DNA of 64,000 bases from JACDAN01 sp035535195 (lineage in GTDB: Bacteria > Actinomycetota > Thermoleophilia > Gaiellales > Gaiellaceae). The DNA lies in assembly GCA_035535195.1 (NCBI GenBank), contig DATLQK010000034.1:1-64000 (forward strand). Direction: 5' to 3'. The notes below the pieces were generated by a model. It did no database searches, had not been told where the DNA came from, and saw only the letters and a list, made by a program, of their open reading frames with translations. Below are positions 45,741-54,982 of the stretch, piece by piece; position 1 is the stretch's first letter; the number at the start of each line of letters is the position of its first letter. The translations under genes and the position numbers were made by a program.

Positions 45741-46184
45741 ATGGCCGACGCACACGACAAGGAACGGACGCTCTTCCGGGAGATCGCCCCGCAGGTCGAG
45801 CGGGCGATCCAGGGCGTCGAGGTGCTCGCACTCGAGCTGACCGGGCCCGAGCGCTTCACCGTGTACATCGATCATCCGCAGCGGGTCGACCACGCGCTCT
45901 GCGAGCGCGTCACCGACGTGCTGCGCCCGTATCTCCGCAACTACACCGTCGACGTGTCCTCTCCGGGCGTCGAGCGGCCGCTCCGGACCCCCGCGCACTT
46001 CGAGCGCGCAGTCGGGCACCGAGTCGCGCTCCGGACGTCCCAGGACATCGACGGGCGCAAGCGTTTCAAGGGCGACATCGTCGAGGCGACGCCGCGGGCG
46101 GTGCGCGTGTCGGCGAACGGAACGGAGCACGAGATCCCGTACGACTCGATCGTGCGGGGCAACCTGATCGAAGAGAGGGTGTGA
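45741..46184 (+). CDS. rimP: Ribosome maturation factor RimP
   Basis: 147 residues. VEVLALELTGPERFTVYIDH, NYTVDVSSPGVERPLRTPAH, FKGDIVEATPRAVRVSANG: the RimP pattern. Needed for 30S assembly. ATG preceded by GAGGAGA. First gene of the nusA-infB operon, one base before nusA. Confidence 0.93.
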   Translation: MADAHDKERTLFREIAPQVERAIQGVEVLALELTGPERFTVYIDHPQRVDHALCERVTDVLRPYLRNYTVDVSSPGVERPLRTPAHFERAVGHRVALRTSQDIDGRKRFKGDIVEATPRAVRVSANGTEHEIPYDSIVRGNLIEERV

Positions 46185-46185
46185 G

Positions 46186-47787
46186 ATGAGCCGCGAGATC
46201 ATCGAGGCGGTCCGGGAGCTCGAGCGCGACAAGAACCTCGAGAGCGGGATCCTGGTTGAGGCCCTGCGCGACGGCCTCCTCGCCGCGTACAAGAAGACGC
46301 CGGGCGCGTACCGGCACGCGACCGTCGAGATCGACGACAACGGCGACTTCCGCGTCTACGCGATCCACATGCCGGCGGACATCGAGGAGCGCCTGCTGGA
46401 CGAGGCGCGCGAGCGCGCGCTCGACGAGCTCGAGCGCATCGAGGAGGAGACCGGCGAGAAGCAGCACACCCTGATCTCCGACGACGACCTGGAGATCGAC
46501 TGGTCGCAGGTCCCGCAGGATCAGATCCAGCGCGAAGACGTCACGCCCGAGAACTTCGGCCGCATCGCCGCGCAGACGGCGAAGCAGGTGATCCAGCAGC
46601 GGATCCGCGAGGCGGAGCGCCAGATCATGTACGAGGAGTACGTGGACCGGGTGACCGAGGTCGTGACCGGCATCGTCCAGCAGGCCGGCGACCGCAACAA
46701 CATCCTGGTCGACCTCGGGAAGGTCGAGGCGCTGCTGCCGCGCTCCGAGCAGGTCGACGGCGAGCGCTACGAGCAGGGCAGCCGGATCAAGGCGGTGATC
46801 ACCGAGGTCCGCTCGGGCACGAAGGGCCCGCAGGTGATCTTGTCGCGGCGCGATCCCGAGCTGATCAAGACGCTGTTCGAGCTCGAGGTGCCCGAGATTG
46901 CCGACGGCCTCGTCGAGATCCGCGGCGTCGCCCGCGAGCCGGGCTACCGCTCGAAGATCGCGGTCGTGTCGCACGCACAGGGCGTCGATCCGGTCGGTGC
47001 GTGCGTCGGACCGCGAGGCTCCCGCGTCCGTATGGTCGTCTCGGAGCTCCGCGGCGAGAAGATCGACATCATTCCGTGGAACACGGAGCCCGCGCGGTTC
47101 CTCGCGAAGGCGCTCTCGCCTGCGCGGGTCCGCGAGGTCTACATCGACGACGAGACGAAGGAAGCGACGGTCATCGTCCCCGAGGACCAGCTCGCGCTCG
47201 CGATCGGCAAGGAGGGCCTGAACGCCCGGCTGGCCGCGCGCCTGACGGGTTGGAAGGTGGACATCCAGTCGGAGGCCGAGTTCGCCGAGGCCGAGGCCGA
47301 GGCGGCGTTCGCCGGCGGCGAGGGCGGGGAGGACTTCTCCGGCCGCTGCGCGGCGATCCTCTCGAACGGCAAGCGCTGCCCGAACGCGGGCATCCCGGGC
47401 ACCCGGTTCTGCGGGATCCCGGCGCACACCGCGCTCGCCGAGCGCGAGGCGCGCGGCGAGACGGTTGCGGAGGCTGTCCCGCTCGCGGGCGCCGAGCCCG
47501 AGCCGGAGGAGGCCGAGCAGGGCCAGGGCGCCGAGGTCGCCGAAGCGGCCGAGGTCGCCGGGGTCACTCCGGAGCCGAGCGAGGTGCCGACGCCGGAGCC
47601 GTCACCGATGCCCTCGCCGGAGCCGAGCCCGGGTCTGCCCGAGCCGGAGCCGTCGCCGATGCCTTCCCCGGAGCCGAGCCCGGATCTGCCCGAGCCGGAG
47701 CCGGCCGACGTTCCGTCGCCGGAGCCGGCCGAGGTGCCGCCGGCGCCGGTCGGCGTCGAGGAGAGGGGCGACTCGCACTCTGCCTAG
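46186..47787 (+). CDS. nusA: Transcription factor NusA with an unusual C-terminal extension
   Basis: 533 residues. N-terminal RNAP-binding domain (about 1-130), S1 domain (about 135-200), two KH domains with GACVGPRGSRVRMVVSELRG and ALAIGKEGLNARLAARLTGW (to about 355). Then a Cys motif (C-x9-C-x10-C-x4-H at about 387-412: GRCAAILSNGKRCPNAG, GTRFCGIPAH) that may bind zinc, and an acidic Pro/Glu tail with two 17-residue tandem repeats. The tail is not part of core NusA. Confidence 0.95.
   Translation: MSREIIEAVRELERDKNLESGILVEALRDGLLAAYKKTPGAYRHATVEIDDNGDFRVYAIHMPADIEERLLDEARERALDELERIEEETGEKQHTLISDDDLEIDWSQVPQDQIQREDVTPENFGRIAAQTAKQVIQQRIREAERQIMYEEYVDRVTEVVTGIVQQAGDRNNILVDLGKVEALLPRSEQVDGERYEQGSRIKAVITEVRSGTKGPQVILSRRDPELIKTLFELEVPEIADGLVEIRGVAREPGYRSKIAVVSHAQGVDPVGACVGPRGSRVRMVVSELRGEKIDIIPWNTEPARFLAKALSPARVREVYIDDETKEATVIVPEDQLALAIGKEGLNARLAARLTGWKVDIQSEAEFAEAEAEAAFAGGEGGEDFSGRCAAILSNGKRCPNAGIPGTRFCGIPAHTALAEREARGETVAEAVPLAGAEPEPEEAEQGQGAEVAEAAEVAGVTPEPSEVPTPEPSPMPSPEPSPGLPEPEPSPMPSPEPSPDLPEPEPADVPSPEPAEVPPAPVGVEERGDSHSA
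47593..47694 (+). repeat. 51-bp tandem repeat in nusA
   Basis: Two copies of a 51-bp unit (47593-47643 and 47644-47694), encoding PEPSPMPSPEPSPGLPE and PEPSPMPSPEPSPDLPE. Likely to vary in number between strains. Confidence 0.85.
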
Positions 47788-48046
47788 ACAAGAACCCGCG
47801 GTCCGGACGTGCGTTGGCTGCGGGCGGAAGGCACCGAAGGACGAGCTCTATCGCTTCGCCGCCCGCGACGGCGAACTGGCGCTCGGGCCGGACGACGAGG
47901 GGCGCGGCGCCTACACCTGCCGCAGACTGTCCTGCTTCGAGCGTGCGGTCTCGAGAAACGCCTTCAACCGCACGCTCAGGCGCAAGGTCGTCGTTTCGCC
48001 AGACCTCTCTCGAAGCTTCGAAGGGCTCTACACTGAAGGACGCTGA
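47780..48046 (+). CDS. ylxR: YlxR (DUF448) RNA-binding protein
   Basis: About 88 residues: RTCVGCGRKAPKDELYRFAA and GRGAYTCRRLSCFERAVSRN are the YlxR signature. Small protein always between nusA and infB, proposed to bind RNA. No ATG, GTG or TTG lies near the start of the conserved part; the CTG at 47780, overlapping the nusA end, is the likely start. Confidence 0.87.
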   Translation: MPRQEPAVRTCVGCGRKAPKDELYRFAARDGELALGPDDEGRGAYTCRRLSCFERAVSRNAFNRTLRRKVVVSPDLSRSFEGLYTEGR

Positions 48047-48048
48047 AT

Positions 48049-50022
48049 ATGGCTGATCAAGGGAAAAAGCGACCAATTCGGCCCCGCCAGTCGCCCACCG
48101 GGCGGCGAAAGCGGCGTGTCGTCATCGACTCGCAGGCCAACCGGCCGCGCCCGGACGCGCGCCAGGCGCGCGACCGGTCGAGCGAGCGGCCGAAGCAGCC
48201 GCGCGAGGTCGTTCAGCCGACCGGACCGGTCACGGTCCAGTCGGGCGTGACCGTCAAGGAGCTGTCCGCGGCGCTCGGAAAGCCGGTCGCCGAGATCATC
48301 AAGATCATGATGGGCCTCGGGGAGATGGTCACCATCACCCAGTCGCTCTCCGACGAGGCGGTCCAGCTGATCGCCTCCGAGTTCAAGCGCGAGGTGACGA
48401 TCAAGCACGCGGCCGAGGAGGACGAAGAGCCCGAATCGTACGACGACCCGGAGGAGTCGCTCCAGGCGCGGCCGCCGGTCGTCACGATCATGGGGCACGT
48501 CGACCACGGGAAGACGACGCTGCTCGACGCGATCCGCGAGAGCGCCGTCGTCGAGACCGAGGCCGGCGGGATCACGCAGCACATCGGCGCCTACCAGGTC
48601 GAGCACGACGGCCGGAGGTTGACCTTCCTGGACACGCCCGGGCACGAGGCCTTCACGGCCATGCGCGCCCGCGGCGCGAAGGTCACGGACATCGCCGTCC
48701 TGGTCGTGGCCGCCGACGACGGCGTGATGCCGCAGACGCGGGAGTCGATCTCCCACGCGCGCGCCGCCGAGGTGCCGATCGTCGTCGCCGTGAACAAGAT
48801 CGACGTCCCCGACTCGGATCCCAACCGAGTCCGTGGCGACCTCGCCGGTGAGGGCCTCCAGCCCGAGGAGTGGGGCGGCACGACCCAGTTCTCCGACGTC
48901 TCCGCCAAGCAGAAGCAGAACCTCGACGACCTGCTCGAGAAGGTCCTGCTCGTCGCCGACGCCGAGCTCGAGCTCAAGGCGAACGCGTCCGCCGAGGCGT
49001 CGGGCCCGATCATCGAGTCGCGACTGGACGTCGGCCGTGGCCCGGTCGCCACCATGCTCGTCCACCGCGGGACGCTCAAGGTCGGCGACGCCATCGTCGC
49101 GGGCGACGCGTGGGGCCGCGTCCGCGCGCTCTACGACTTCCGCGGCGAGAAGCTCCAGGCGGCGGGTCCCGGCGATCCAGTCGAGATCCTCGGCTTCGAT
49201 CATCCGCCGCCGGCCGGCGAGCTCGCGCGCGTGGTCGAAAACGAGCGGTCGGCGCGCCACCTCGCGCAGAACCGTGGTGAGCGCCTGCGCCGCGAGCAGC
49301 TCGCAGCCGCCGCGGGCTCCGGCGTCTCGCTCGAGAAGCTCTTCGCCCAGATGCAGGAGGGCGCGGTTCAGGACCTCAACATCGTCCTCAAGGGCGACGT
49401 CGACGGCTCCGTCGAGGCGGCGGTCTCCGAGCTCCGCAAGATCCAGCACCCGGAGGTGGGCGTCCGCGTGATCCACCAGGGCGTCGGCGGCATCACCGAG
49501 GGCGACGTCAATCTCGCCGCCGCGTCGAGCGCGCTCGTCGTCGGCTTCAACGTCCGGCCGAACGCCGAGGCGCGCCAGCTGGCGGAGCGCGAGGGTGTCG
49601 AGATCCGCACCTACCGCGTGATCTACCGGCTGACCGAGGACATCGAGCAGGCGCTCGTCGGCATGCTCGCGCCGGTGACGGAGGAGCGGACGATCGGCGA
49701 GGCCGAGGTCCGGCAGCTCTTCCGCGTCTCGCGGCTCGGCACGATCGCCGGCTCGTACGTCACGAGCGGCGTCGTCCGCCGAAACGCCCAGGTGCGCGTG
49801 GTGCGCGAGGGCACCGTCATCTACGAGACGTCGATCGAGCAGCTCAAGCGCTTCAAGGACGACGTCCGCGAGGTTGAGGAGGGCTTCGAGTGCGGCATCC
49901 TCCTCCAGGGCTTCAACGACGTGAAGGAAGGGGACGTGCTCGAGGTCTTCGAGACGCGCCAGGTGGAGCGCACCGACCTCAGCGCGCCCGCGCCCGAGCC
50001 GGCCACCACAGCCAGCGAATAG
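48049..50022 (+). CDS. infB: Translation initiation factor IF-2
   Basis: 657 residues. GTPase motifs GHVDHGKTT (G1), DTPGHEAF (G3), NKID (G4), SAK (G5); then the domains II and IV with the IF2 pattern. The N-terminal region before the G domain is only about 145 residues, much shorter than the 300-400 of most actinobacterial IF-2. It carries the IF2-N helix bundle VKELSAALGKPVAEIIKIMM. Start is 2 bases after ylxR. Confidence 0.96.
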   Translation: MADQGKKRPIRPRQSPTGRRKRRVVIDSQANRPRPDARQARDRSSERPKQPREVVQPTGPVTVQSGVTVKELSAALGKPVAEIIKIMMGLGEMVTITQSLSDEAVQLIASEFKREVTIKHAAEEDEEPESYDDPEESLQARPPVVTIMGHVDHGKTTLLDAIRESAVVETEAGGITQHIGAYQVEHDGRRLTFLDTPGHEAFTAMRARGAKVTDIAVLVVAADDGVMPQTRESISHARAAEVPIVVAVNKIDVPDSDPNRVRGDLAGEGLQPEEWGGTTQFSDVSAKQKQNLDDLLEKVLLVADAELELKANASAEASGPIIESRLDVGRGPVATMLVHRGTLKVGDAIVAGDAWGRVRALYDFRGEKLQAAGPGDPVEILGFDHPPPAGELARVVENERSARHLAQNRGERLRREQLAAAAGSGVSLEKLFAQMQEGAVQDLNIVLKGDVDGSVEAAVSELRKIQHPEVGVRVIHQGVGGITEGDVNLAAASSALVVGFNVRPNAEARQLAEREGVEIRTYRVIYRLTEDIEQALVGMLAPVTEERTIGEAEVRQLFRVSRLGTIAGSYVTSGVVRRNAQVRVVREGTVIYETSIEQLKRFKDDVREVEEGFECGILLQGFNDVKEGDVLEVFETRQVERTDLSAPAPEPATTASE

Positions 50023-50027
50023 GTCTC

Positions 50028-50327
50028 GTGAGCGCCGGCTACGTCGGCATCCTCACGGTCGAGCTCCACTTCCCCGAGGCGGGGTCGCTGAAGAGCAAGC
50101 GGAAGCACGTCAAGTCCGCGAAGGCGCAGCTCCAGAACCGCTTCGGCGCCGCGGTGGCCGAGGTCGACCACCACGAGCTCTGGCAGCGGAGCCGGCTGAC
50201 CATGGCGTGCGTCGCGCGGGAGCCGGGGGAGGCCGCGGATCTGCTCGAGCAGGCGGTTCGGTATCTGAACGGGCAGGAATACGAGCTCGTGCGGGTCGAG
50301 CGAGAAGTGGTGGCGCCCGGTGAGTAG
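50028..50327 (+). CDS. ylxP: DUF503 (YlxP) protein
   Basis: 99 residues from a GTG: VGILTVELHFPEAGSLKSKR, then FGAAVAEVDHHELWQRSRLT, the DUF503 signature. Found between infB and rbfA in many Gram-positives; function not established. Overlaps rbfA by 8 bases. Confidence 0.9.
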   Translation: MSAGYVGILTVELHFPEAGSLKSKRKHVKSAKAQLQNRFGAAVAEVDHHELWQRSRLTMACVAREPGEAADLLEQAVRYLNGQEYELVRVEREVVAPGE

Positions 50328-50670
50328 CGGCCGGATGCGGCGCGTGAACGCCGCGGTGCAGGAGGTGCTCGCCGAGGCGATCGGCGAGCTGCGCGACCCG
50401 CGGATCGGCTTCGTCACCGTCACAGGCGTCAAGACCTCGCCGGACCTCCGCCAGGCGCAGGTCTTCGTCAGCGTCCTCGGCTCGGACGAGAAGCGGGAGC
50501 TGACGCTCGCCGGGCTCGAGGCTGCCCACGGCGTGCTCCAGGCGCGGATCGCGCAGGAGCTCCGCCTCAAGCGGACGCCCCAGCTGACGTTTGCCTACGA
50601 TGACTCCGTCGAGCGCGGCGTCCGGATGTCCCAGCTGATCGATGAGCTCGCCCCAGACGACCACGAGTGA
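50320..50670 (+). CDS. rbfA: Ribosome-binding factor A
   Basis: 116 residues: VNAAVQEVLAEAIGELRDPR then GFVTVTGVKTSPDLRQAQVF, RIAQELRLKRTPQLTFAYDD. KH-like 30S maturation factor. GTG start in the ylxP stop region; overlaps the next gene by 29 bases. Confidence 0.95.
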   Translation: MSSGRMRRVNAAVQEVLAEAIGELRDPRIGFVTVTGVKTSPDLRQAQVFVSVLGSDEKRELTLAGLEAAHGVLQARIAQELRLKRTPQLTFAYDDSVERGVRMSQLIDELAPDDHE

Positions 50671-51679
50671 TCTCCAGGCGGTCGCCGAGGCGCTCCGCGA
50701 CAACGACCGCTTCCTGCTCGTCATTCATGAGAACCCGGACGGGGACGCGCTCGGCTCGATTCTCGGGATGAAGCTCGTGCTCGACGCACTCGGGAAGGAT
50801 TCGAGGATGTACGTCTCGGGGAAGGCGCCGCTCCCCGGCGAGTACAAGTTCATGGAGCTGGACGGCCTGCAGCGCGAGCTTCCGCCCGACGCCGCCGGCC
50901 GCGTGCTCTTCGCGCTCGACTGCGCGAACGAGAGCCGGCTGGGGGAGGGGCAGGCGGCCCTGGCCGACGCGCCGCTCGTGCTCAACGTCGACCACCACCA
51001 CGACAACTCCCGCTTCGGCGCCGTCAACCTGGTGGTGCCCGAGGCCTCCTCGACGGGCGAGATCGTCCGGGACCTCACCGCCGAGCTCGGCGTGGAGCTC
51101 ACGCCCGAGATCGCGGAGGCGCTCTACATCGCGCTCGTCACCGACACCGGGCGCTTCCAGTACACGAACACCACACCCAAGGCGCTGCGACTCGCCGCCG
51201 AGCTCGTGGAGGCCGGCGCCGACGTCCACCGCGTCTTCCAGAGCGTCTACGAGACGGTCCAGCTCGCGAAGCTGAAGCTGCTCGCGCGGGCGCTCGAGCG
51301 CGCACAGGTGTACGAGGGAGGCGGGATCGTCGTCTCGTACCTGCTCAAGACCGACTTCGGGGAGGTCGGCGCGTCCGAGCCTTACTCCGAGGGGATCATC
51401 GACTTCCTGCGGGCGGTGGAGGGCGCCGAGATGGCTGCGCTGATCCGCGAGCCGCCGATGCCGGGCCGTCCTGCGCGTCGCGTGAGCCTCCGCTCGAGCT
51501 CCGACGAGCTCGACGTCTCCGCGATCGCCCGTGCCTCGGGCGACGGCGGCGGCCACCGACAGGCGGCGGGGTTCTCGTCGGAGCAGGAGATCCCGGAAAT
51601 CGTCGACTTCATCCGGTCGGAATACGCGAAAGCTAGACAGTCGATGTCACGATCTCGCGCGTCCGGGGCCGCGATCTGA
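50642..51679 (+). CDS. nrnA: DHH phosphoesterase (NrnA-type nanoRNase/pAp phosphatase)
   Basis: 345 residues. Metal motifs IHENPDGDALGS, FALDCANES, NVDHHHDNSRFG (DHH), VTDTGRFQY; the DHHA1 domain ends with GGGHRQAAGFSS. Degrades nanoRNA and 3'-phosphoadenosine 5'-phosphate. Standard place between rbfA and truB. Confidence 0.93.
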   Translation: MSSPQTTTSDLQAVAEALRDNDRFLLVIHENPDGDALGSILGMKLVLDALGKDSRMYVSGKAPLPGEYKFMELDGLQRELPPDAAGRVLFALDCANESRLGEGQAALADAPLVLNVDHHHDNSRFGAVNLVVPEASSTGEIVRDLTAELGVELTPEIAEALYIALVTDTGRFQYTNTTPKALRLAAELVEAGADVHRVFQSVYETVQLAKLKLLARALERAQVYEGGGIVVSYLLKTDFGEVGASEPYSEGIIDFLRAVEGAEMAALIREPPMPGRPARRVSLRSSSDELDVSAIARASGDGGGHRQAAGFSSEQEIPEIVDFIRSEYAKARQSMSRSRASGAAI

Positions 51680-51758
51680 CGCGTCTGGGCCGCTACCGCA
51701 CCCGGCAGCGCCCCGCACGCGGGTCGCCGCCAGGCGCGTCCGCTTCACGCCGCCGCGT

Positions 51759-51788
51759 CGTCACCGATGCCGGCGGGCATCGGCGACG
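51759..51788 (+). repeat. Long hairpin upstream of truB
   Basis: TCACCGATGCC, loop GGCG, GGCATCGGCGA with flanking pairs, one mismatch in about 13 bp. The geometry (12-13 bp stem, 4-nt loop) resembles the dispersed palindromes. It lies in the 178-bp gap between nrnA and truB, which otherwise holds nothing clear. Confidence 0.5.
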
Positions 51789-51857
51789 CCTCGCCGCCGC
51801 GCCCCAAAGCGGCCAGCTCGCGTCCCGAACCTGCGATCTCGTGTCATCGCCCGCCTG

Positions 51858-52511
51858 ATGCGGCGCGGGTCGCTTGATCCGTCGGGGCTCGTCCTCGTCG
51901 ACAAGCCCGAAGGACCCTCGTCGTTCGCGATCGTCCGCGACCTGAGGCGGCAGACCGGAGCGCGCGCTGGGCATGCGGGCACGCTCGACCCGTTCGCGAC
52001 GGGGCTACTGCTCGTCCTGCTCGGGCGCTCGACGAAGCTCGCCCAGCGGTTCGTCGGCCTCGACAAGCGCTACCGGACGGAGATCGACCTCTCGGCGAGG
52101 ACGACCACCGGCGACCGTGAGGGTGAGGTGATCGAGCAGCAGGAGCCGCCGTGGCGGGAGGAGCTCGAGGCGCGGCTGGAGCACTTCCGCGGCGAGGTCG
52201 ACCTGCCAATCCCGGCCGCCTCCGCGGTCAAGGTTGGCGGCGAGCGCGCCTACCGGCTGCACCGGAAGGGCGTGACCGTCGAGATGCCGGTTCGCCGCTC
52301 CACGATCCACTCGCTCGAGCTCGTCGACTACGACGGGCGGATCGCGACGCTCGACCTGCTCGTCGGGTCCGGTACCTACGTCAGATCGATCGCCGACGAG
52401 CTCGGCGGTCACTGCCGGAAGCTGCGACGGACCGAAGTCGGCCCGTTCCGGGTCGAGGATGCCGACCCGTCGCGGATCCTGTCCCCGGAGGAGGCGCTGG
52501 CGGCGCTGTGA
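51858..52511 (+). CDS. truB: tRNA pseudouridine(55) synthase
   Basis: 217 residues from the ATG at 51858. VLVDKPEGPSSFAIVRDLRR, catalytic Asp in HAGTLDPFATGLLLVLLG, KRYRTEIDLSARTTTGDREG, and VGSGTYVRSIADELGGHCRK. It is short: the C-terminal PUA-like domain is absent, as in several actinobacterial TruB. Ends inside ribF (GTGA overlap). Confidence 0.93.
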   Translation: MRRGSLDPSGLVLVDKPEGPSSFAIVRDLRRQTGARAGHAGTLDPFATGLLLVLLGRSTKLAQRFVGLDKRYRTEIDLSARTTTGDREGEVIEQQEPPWREELEARLEHFRGEVDLPIPAASAVKVGGERAYRLHRKGVTVEMPVRRSTIHSLELVDYDGRIATLDLLVGSGTYVRSIADELGGHCRKLRRTEVGPFRVEDADPSRILSPEEALAAL

Positions 52512-53341
52512 GCGCGCGGGCCATCGCGGTCGGAACCTTCGACGGCGTCCACCTCGGCCACCGCCGTGTGATCGAGTCGGCGCAGGACGCCGGACTGCGG
52601 ACGGCGGTCGTGACCTTCGATCCTCATCCGCGGATCGCGCTCGGGAACCGCGTCGAGCTCCTGACGACGCTGGAACGGCGGATCGAGCTACTGCGGGAGC
52701 TCGGCGTCGATGACGTCCGGGTGGTCCCGTTCACGTCGGATCTCGCCCTGTCCACCCCCGAGGAGTTCGTGGACGCCGAGCTTCGGCCGCTGGACGCCAC
52801 GGTCGTCGCGGCGGGCGAGAACTTCCGCTTCGGACGCGGCCGCTCCGGCGACCTCGACACGCTCGAGCGGCTGGGATTCGACGTCCGGCGCGTCCCGCTC
52901 GTCGACGGCGTATCGTCGAGCCGGATCCGCCAGCTGATCGCCGCCGGCGAGGTCGCGGGGGCGGCGAAGCTCCTGGGCCGGCCGCCCGAGGTGGAGGGGA
53001 CGGTCGTCGCCGGTGACGCCCGGGGCGGGACGCTCGGCTACCCGACCGCCAACCTCACGGTGCCGCGTGAGCTGATCGTGCCGGGGTACGGGATCTACGC
53101 TGGTCAGGTCGGGGACCACCGGTCGGCGATTTCGATCGGGGTCAACCCGCACTACGGCGGCGACGAGCTCCGGGTCGAGGCGTTCCTGCTCGACTTCGCG
53201 GGCGATCTCTACGGGCAGCGGCTCATCGTCGAGTTGTGGCAGCGCCTGCGCGAGGAGCGCGCCTTCGGCTCCGAGCAGGAGCTGATCGATCAGATCGGCC
53301 GAGACGTCGAAGCGGCACGGGCGGCGACGAGACCGGCGTAA
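52508..53341 (+). CDS. ribF: Bifunctional riboflavin kinase/FAD synthetase
   Basis: 277 residues. FAD synthetase half: AVGTFDGVHLGHRRVIESAQ, TFDPHPRIAL, GENFRFGRGRSGD, VSSSRIRQLIAAGEVAGAAK. Kinase half: GGTLGYPTANL and GINP-like IGVNPHYGGDELRVEAFLLD. Makes FMN and FAD. A GTG start overlaps the truB stop. Confidence 0.94.
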   Translation: MSARAIAVGTFDGVHLGHRRVIESAQDAGLRTAVVTFDPHPRIALGNRVELLTTLERRIELLRELGVDDVRVVPFTSDLALSTPEEFVDAELRPLDATVVAAGENFRFGRGRSGDLDTLERLGFDVRRVPLVDGVSSSRIRQLIAAGEVAGAAKLLGRPPEVEGTVVAGDARGGTLGYPTANLTVPRELIVPGYGIYAGQVGDHRSAISIGVNPHYGGDELRVEAFLLDFAGDLYGQRLIVELWQRLREERAFGSEQELIDQIGRDVEAARAATRPA

Positions 53342-53381
53342 GCATTCGCAAGTTTCTGCTCTTTGCGGGATCTTGTGTCGT

Positions 53382-53600
53382 GTGGGAGACGATCGGCGAT
53401 CGCTGTCACCGATCCAACGAGTCCGCTGCCTGGGCTGCGGCGTCGTATACGTGAAGCCGACGGGTGGCGGCACGGTCGGCGCCAACCCCGGCTGCCCGGA
53501 GTGCGGCTACGTCGGCTGGGGCCTCGAGCACGCGCCGGTCACGCAGGATGCCGCGCCGCGCCGCTCCGTCGCGGATCGCCTGCGGCGCCGGACCGGGTGA
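53382..53600 (+). CDS. Small zinc-ribbon protein
   Basis: 72 residues: RVRCLGCGVVYVKPTGGGTV and NPGCPECGYVGWG give two CxxC pairs of a zinc ribbon. Start uncertain (GTG 53382 or TTG 53373). Its 3' end overlaps the convergent ggt gene by 62 bases. Function unknown; possibly RNA or protein binding. Confidence 0.7.
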   Translation: MGDDRRSLSPIQRVRCLGCGVVYVKPTGGGTVGANPGCPECGYVGWGLEHAPVTQDAAPRRSVADRLRRRTG

Positions 53601-54888
53601 CGAGGCTCACGCCGCCGAAGTAATGGTGCGGCGCAGGCCAGGGCCGGATGGTGAACCCCGCCGCCTCCAGCTCGCCTGGGACGTGATCGGGGAAGCCGGG
53701 TTCGAGGTGGACGAGCTCGGCCACGGGGTGGAGTCGCGGGCGGTTCACGGCATCGCCGGGGCTCAGGCCGTCGTCGAGCACGCCGGAGAGCACCTGGACG
53801 AGCGCGCTGCGGAGCCGCGTCCCGCCGGCCGCTCCCACCGCTAGCGCCAGCCCTTCGCGGTCGCGCCCGACGATCGGGGCCATCATGCTTGCCATCCGCT
53901 CGCCTGGCTCGAGCTCGCGGACGATCAAGTCAGCCTCGCCGAGCATGCTGTTCAGCTGGACGTCGAGGCCGGGCAGCCAGTCGCCCGAGCCGAGGCCGAG
54001 GCTCGTGGTCAGCACGACCGTGTTCCCGTCCCCGTCGACCACGGTCAGATTCGTCGTGTCTCCGTTCCGCTCAAGCCCGTCCCGAAGGGCCAGCGCGATC
54101 TTTACGGGACCAGGTCCTGTTAGGGAAGCGAGCACCGGTAGCGGGCTGTTCAAGCCGGCTCGCGTCTCGAGCGTGACGCCTCTGAACGTGGCCTGCATGG
54201 GCGGGGCCCAACGGGGCTCGTAGGTGGAGAGATCCTCGGGCGTCACGAGGCCGCCTCGTTCGTCCATCAGGTCGAGGAGCGCCCGCTGCAGGGTCGGGCT
54301 TCTGGCGCCCTCGGCCGCGACAGCCTCGAGTGCTGGGACGAGGCCGGGCTGGTCGAGCCGGTCGCCGTCCTCGAGGAGCCGGCCGCCGGGCGAGTAGATC
54401 CGCCCGCCCTCGTGCATGGTCATCACGGGCGCGAGCATCCGCAGGCAGGCCGTGTGCGCGGGGAGCATCTCCACGCCGCCGCGCGCCAGACGCAGCGCCG
54501 GCTCGATGAGCCGCGGCCAGGGGAGGCTTCCGTGCGCACGCCAGAGCTCGCCGAGGCCGGGAAGGACGCCCGGCACCCCGCAGGAACCGACCCCGACGGC
54601 GTAGTGGACGAGCTCGGTCCCGAACGGGATCGCGAGGCGGGTGAGCTCCACCTCGCGCCGCTCAGCGCCGAGCCCCGGCACCGCGACGAAGAAGTCGAGC
54701 GTCCTCGTCTCGCCTTCCCAGAGCACCGCCGCGTGGCCGCCGCCGAGCAGCCCGGTCATGACCGTTTCGGCCACGCAGGACGCCAGCGACGCGGCGACCG
54801 CCGCATCCGCCGCGTTCCCGCCCTCCTCGAGGATCTCGATCCCGGCGTCGACGGTCGCCGGATGTCCGGCGGCGACGGCGGCTTTCAT
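53539..54888 (-). CDS. ggt: Gamma-glutamyltransferase family protein
   Basis: 449 residues. N-terminal AVAAGHPATVDAGIEILEEG, GGNAADAAVAASL; catalytic Thr region GDTTNLTVVDGDGNTVVLTT, and a small-subunit core with AAGGTRLRSALVQVLSG. No signal peptide, so it acts in the cytoplasm unless another start exists. Short for the family (usually 530-580). Leaderless start: TAGGGT (54897-54902 on the minus strand) 8 nt upstream. Divergent from rpsO. Confidence 0.9.
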   Translation of the reverse strand: MKAAVAAGHPATVDAGIEILEEGGNAADAAVAASLASCVAETVMTGLLGGGHAAVLWEGETRTLDFFVAVPGLGAERREVELTRLAIPFGTELVHYAVGVGSCGVPGVLPGLGELWRAHGSLPWPRLIEPALRLARGGVEMLPAHTACLRMLAPVMTMHEGGRIYSPGGRLLEDGDRLDQPGLVPALEAVAAEGARSPTLQRALLDLMDERGGLVTPEDLSTYEPRWAPPMQATFRGVTLETRAGLNSPLPVLASLTGPGPVKIALALRDGLERNGDTTNLTVVDGDGNTVVLTTSLGLGSGDWLPGLDVQLNSMLGEADLIVRELEPGERMASMMAPIVGRDREGLALAVGAAGGTRLRSALVQVLSGVLDDGLSPGDAVNRPRLHPVAELVHLEPGFPDHVPGELEAAGFTIRPWPAPHHYFGGVSLVTRSGAAGDPRRSGAARHPA

Positions 54889-54982
54889 GCGTTGCTACCC
54901 TACCCGGGCCCGCAGATCCGGCTCGCCATGCCGCTTCCGCATGGCCGGCGGGGACTGCGGATTCGCGTATCAAGGAGGCTCA

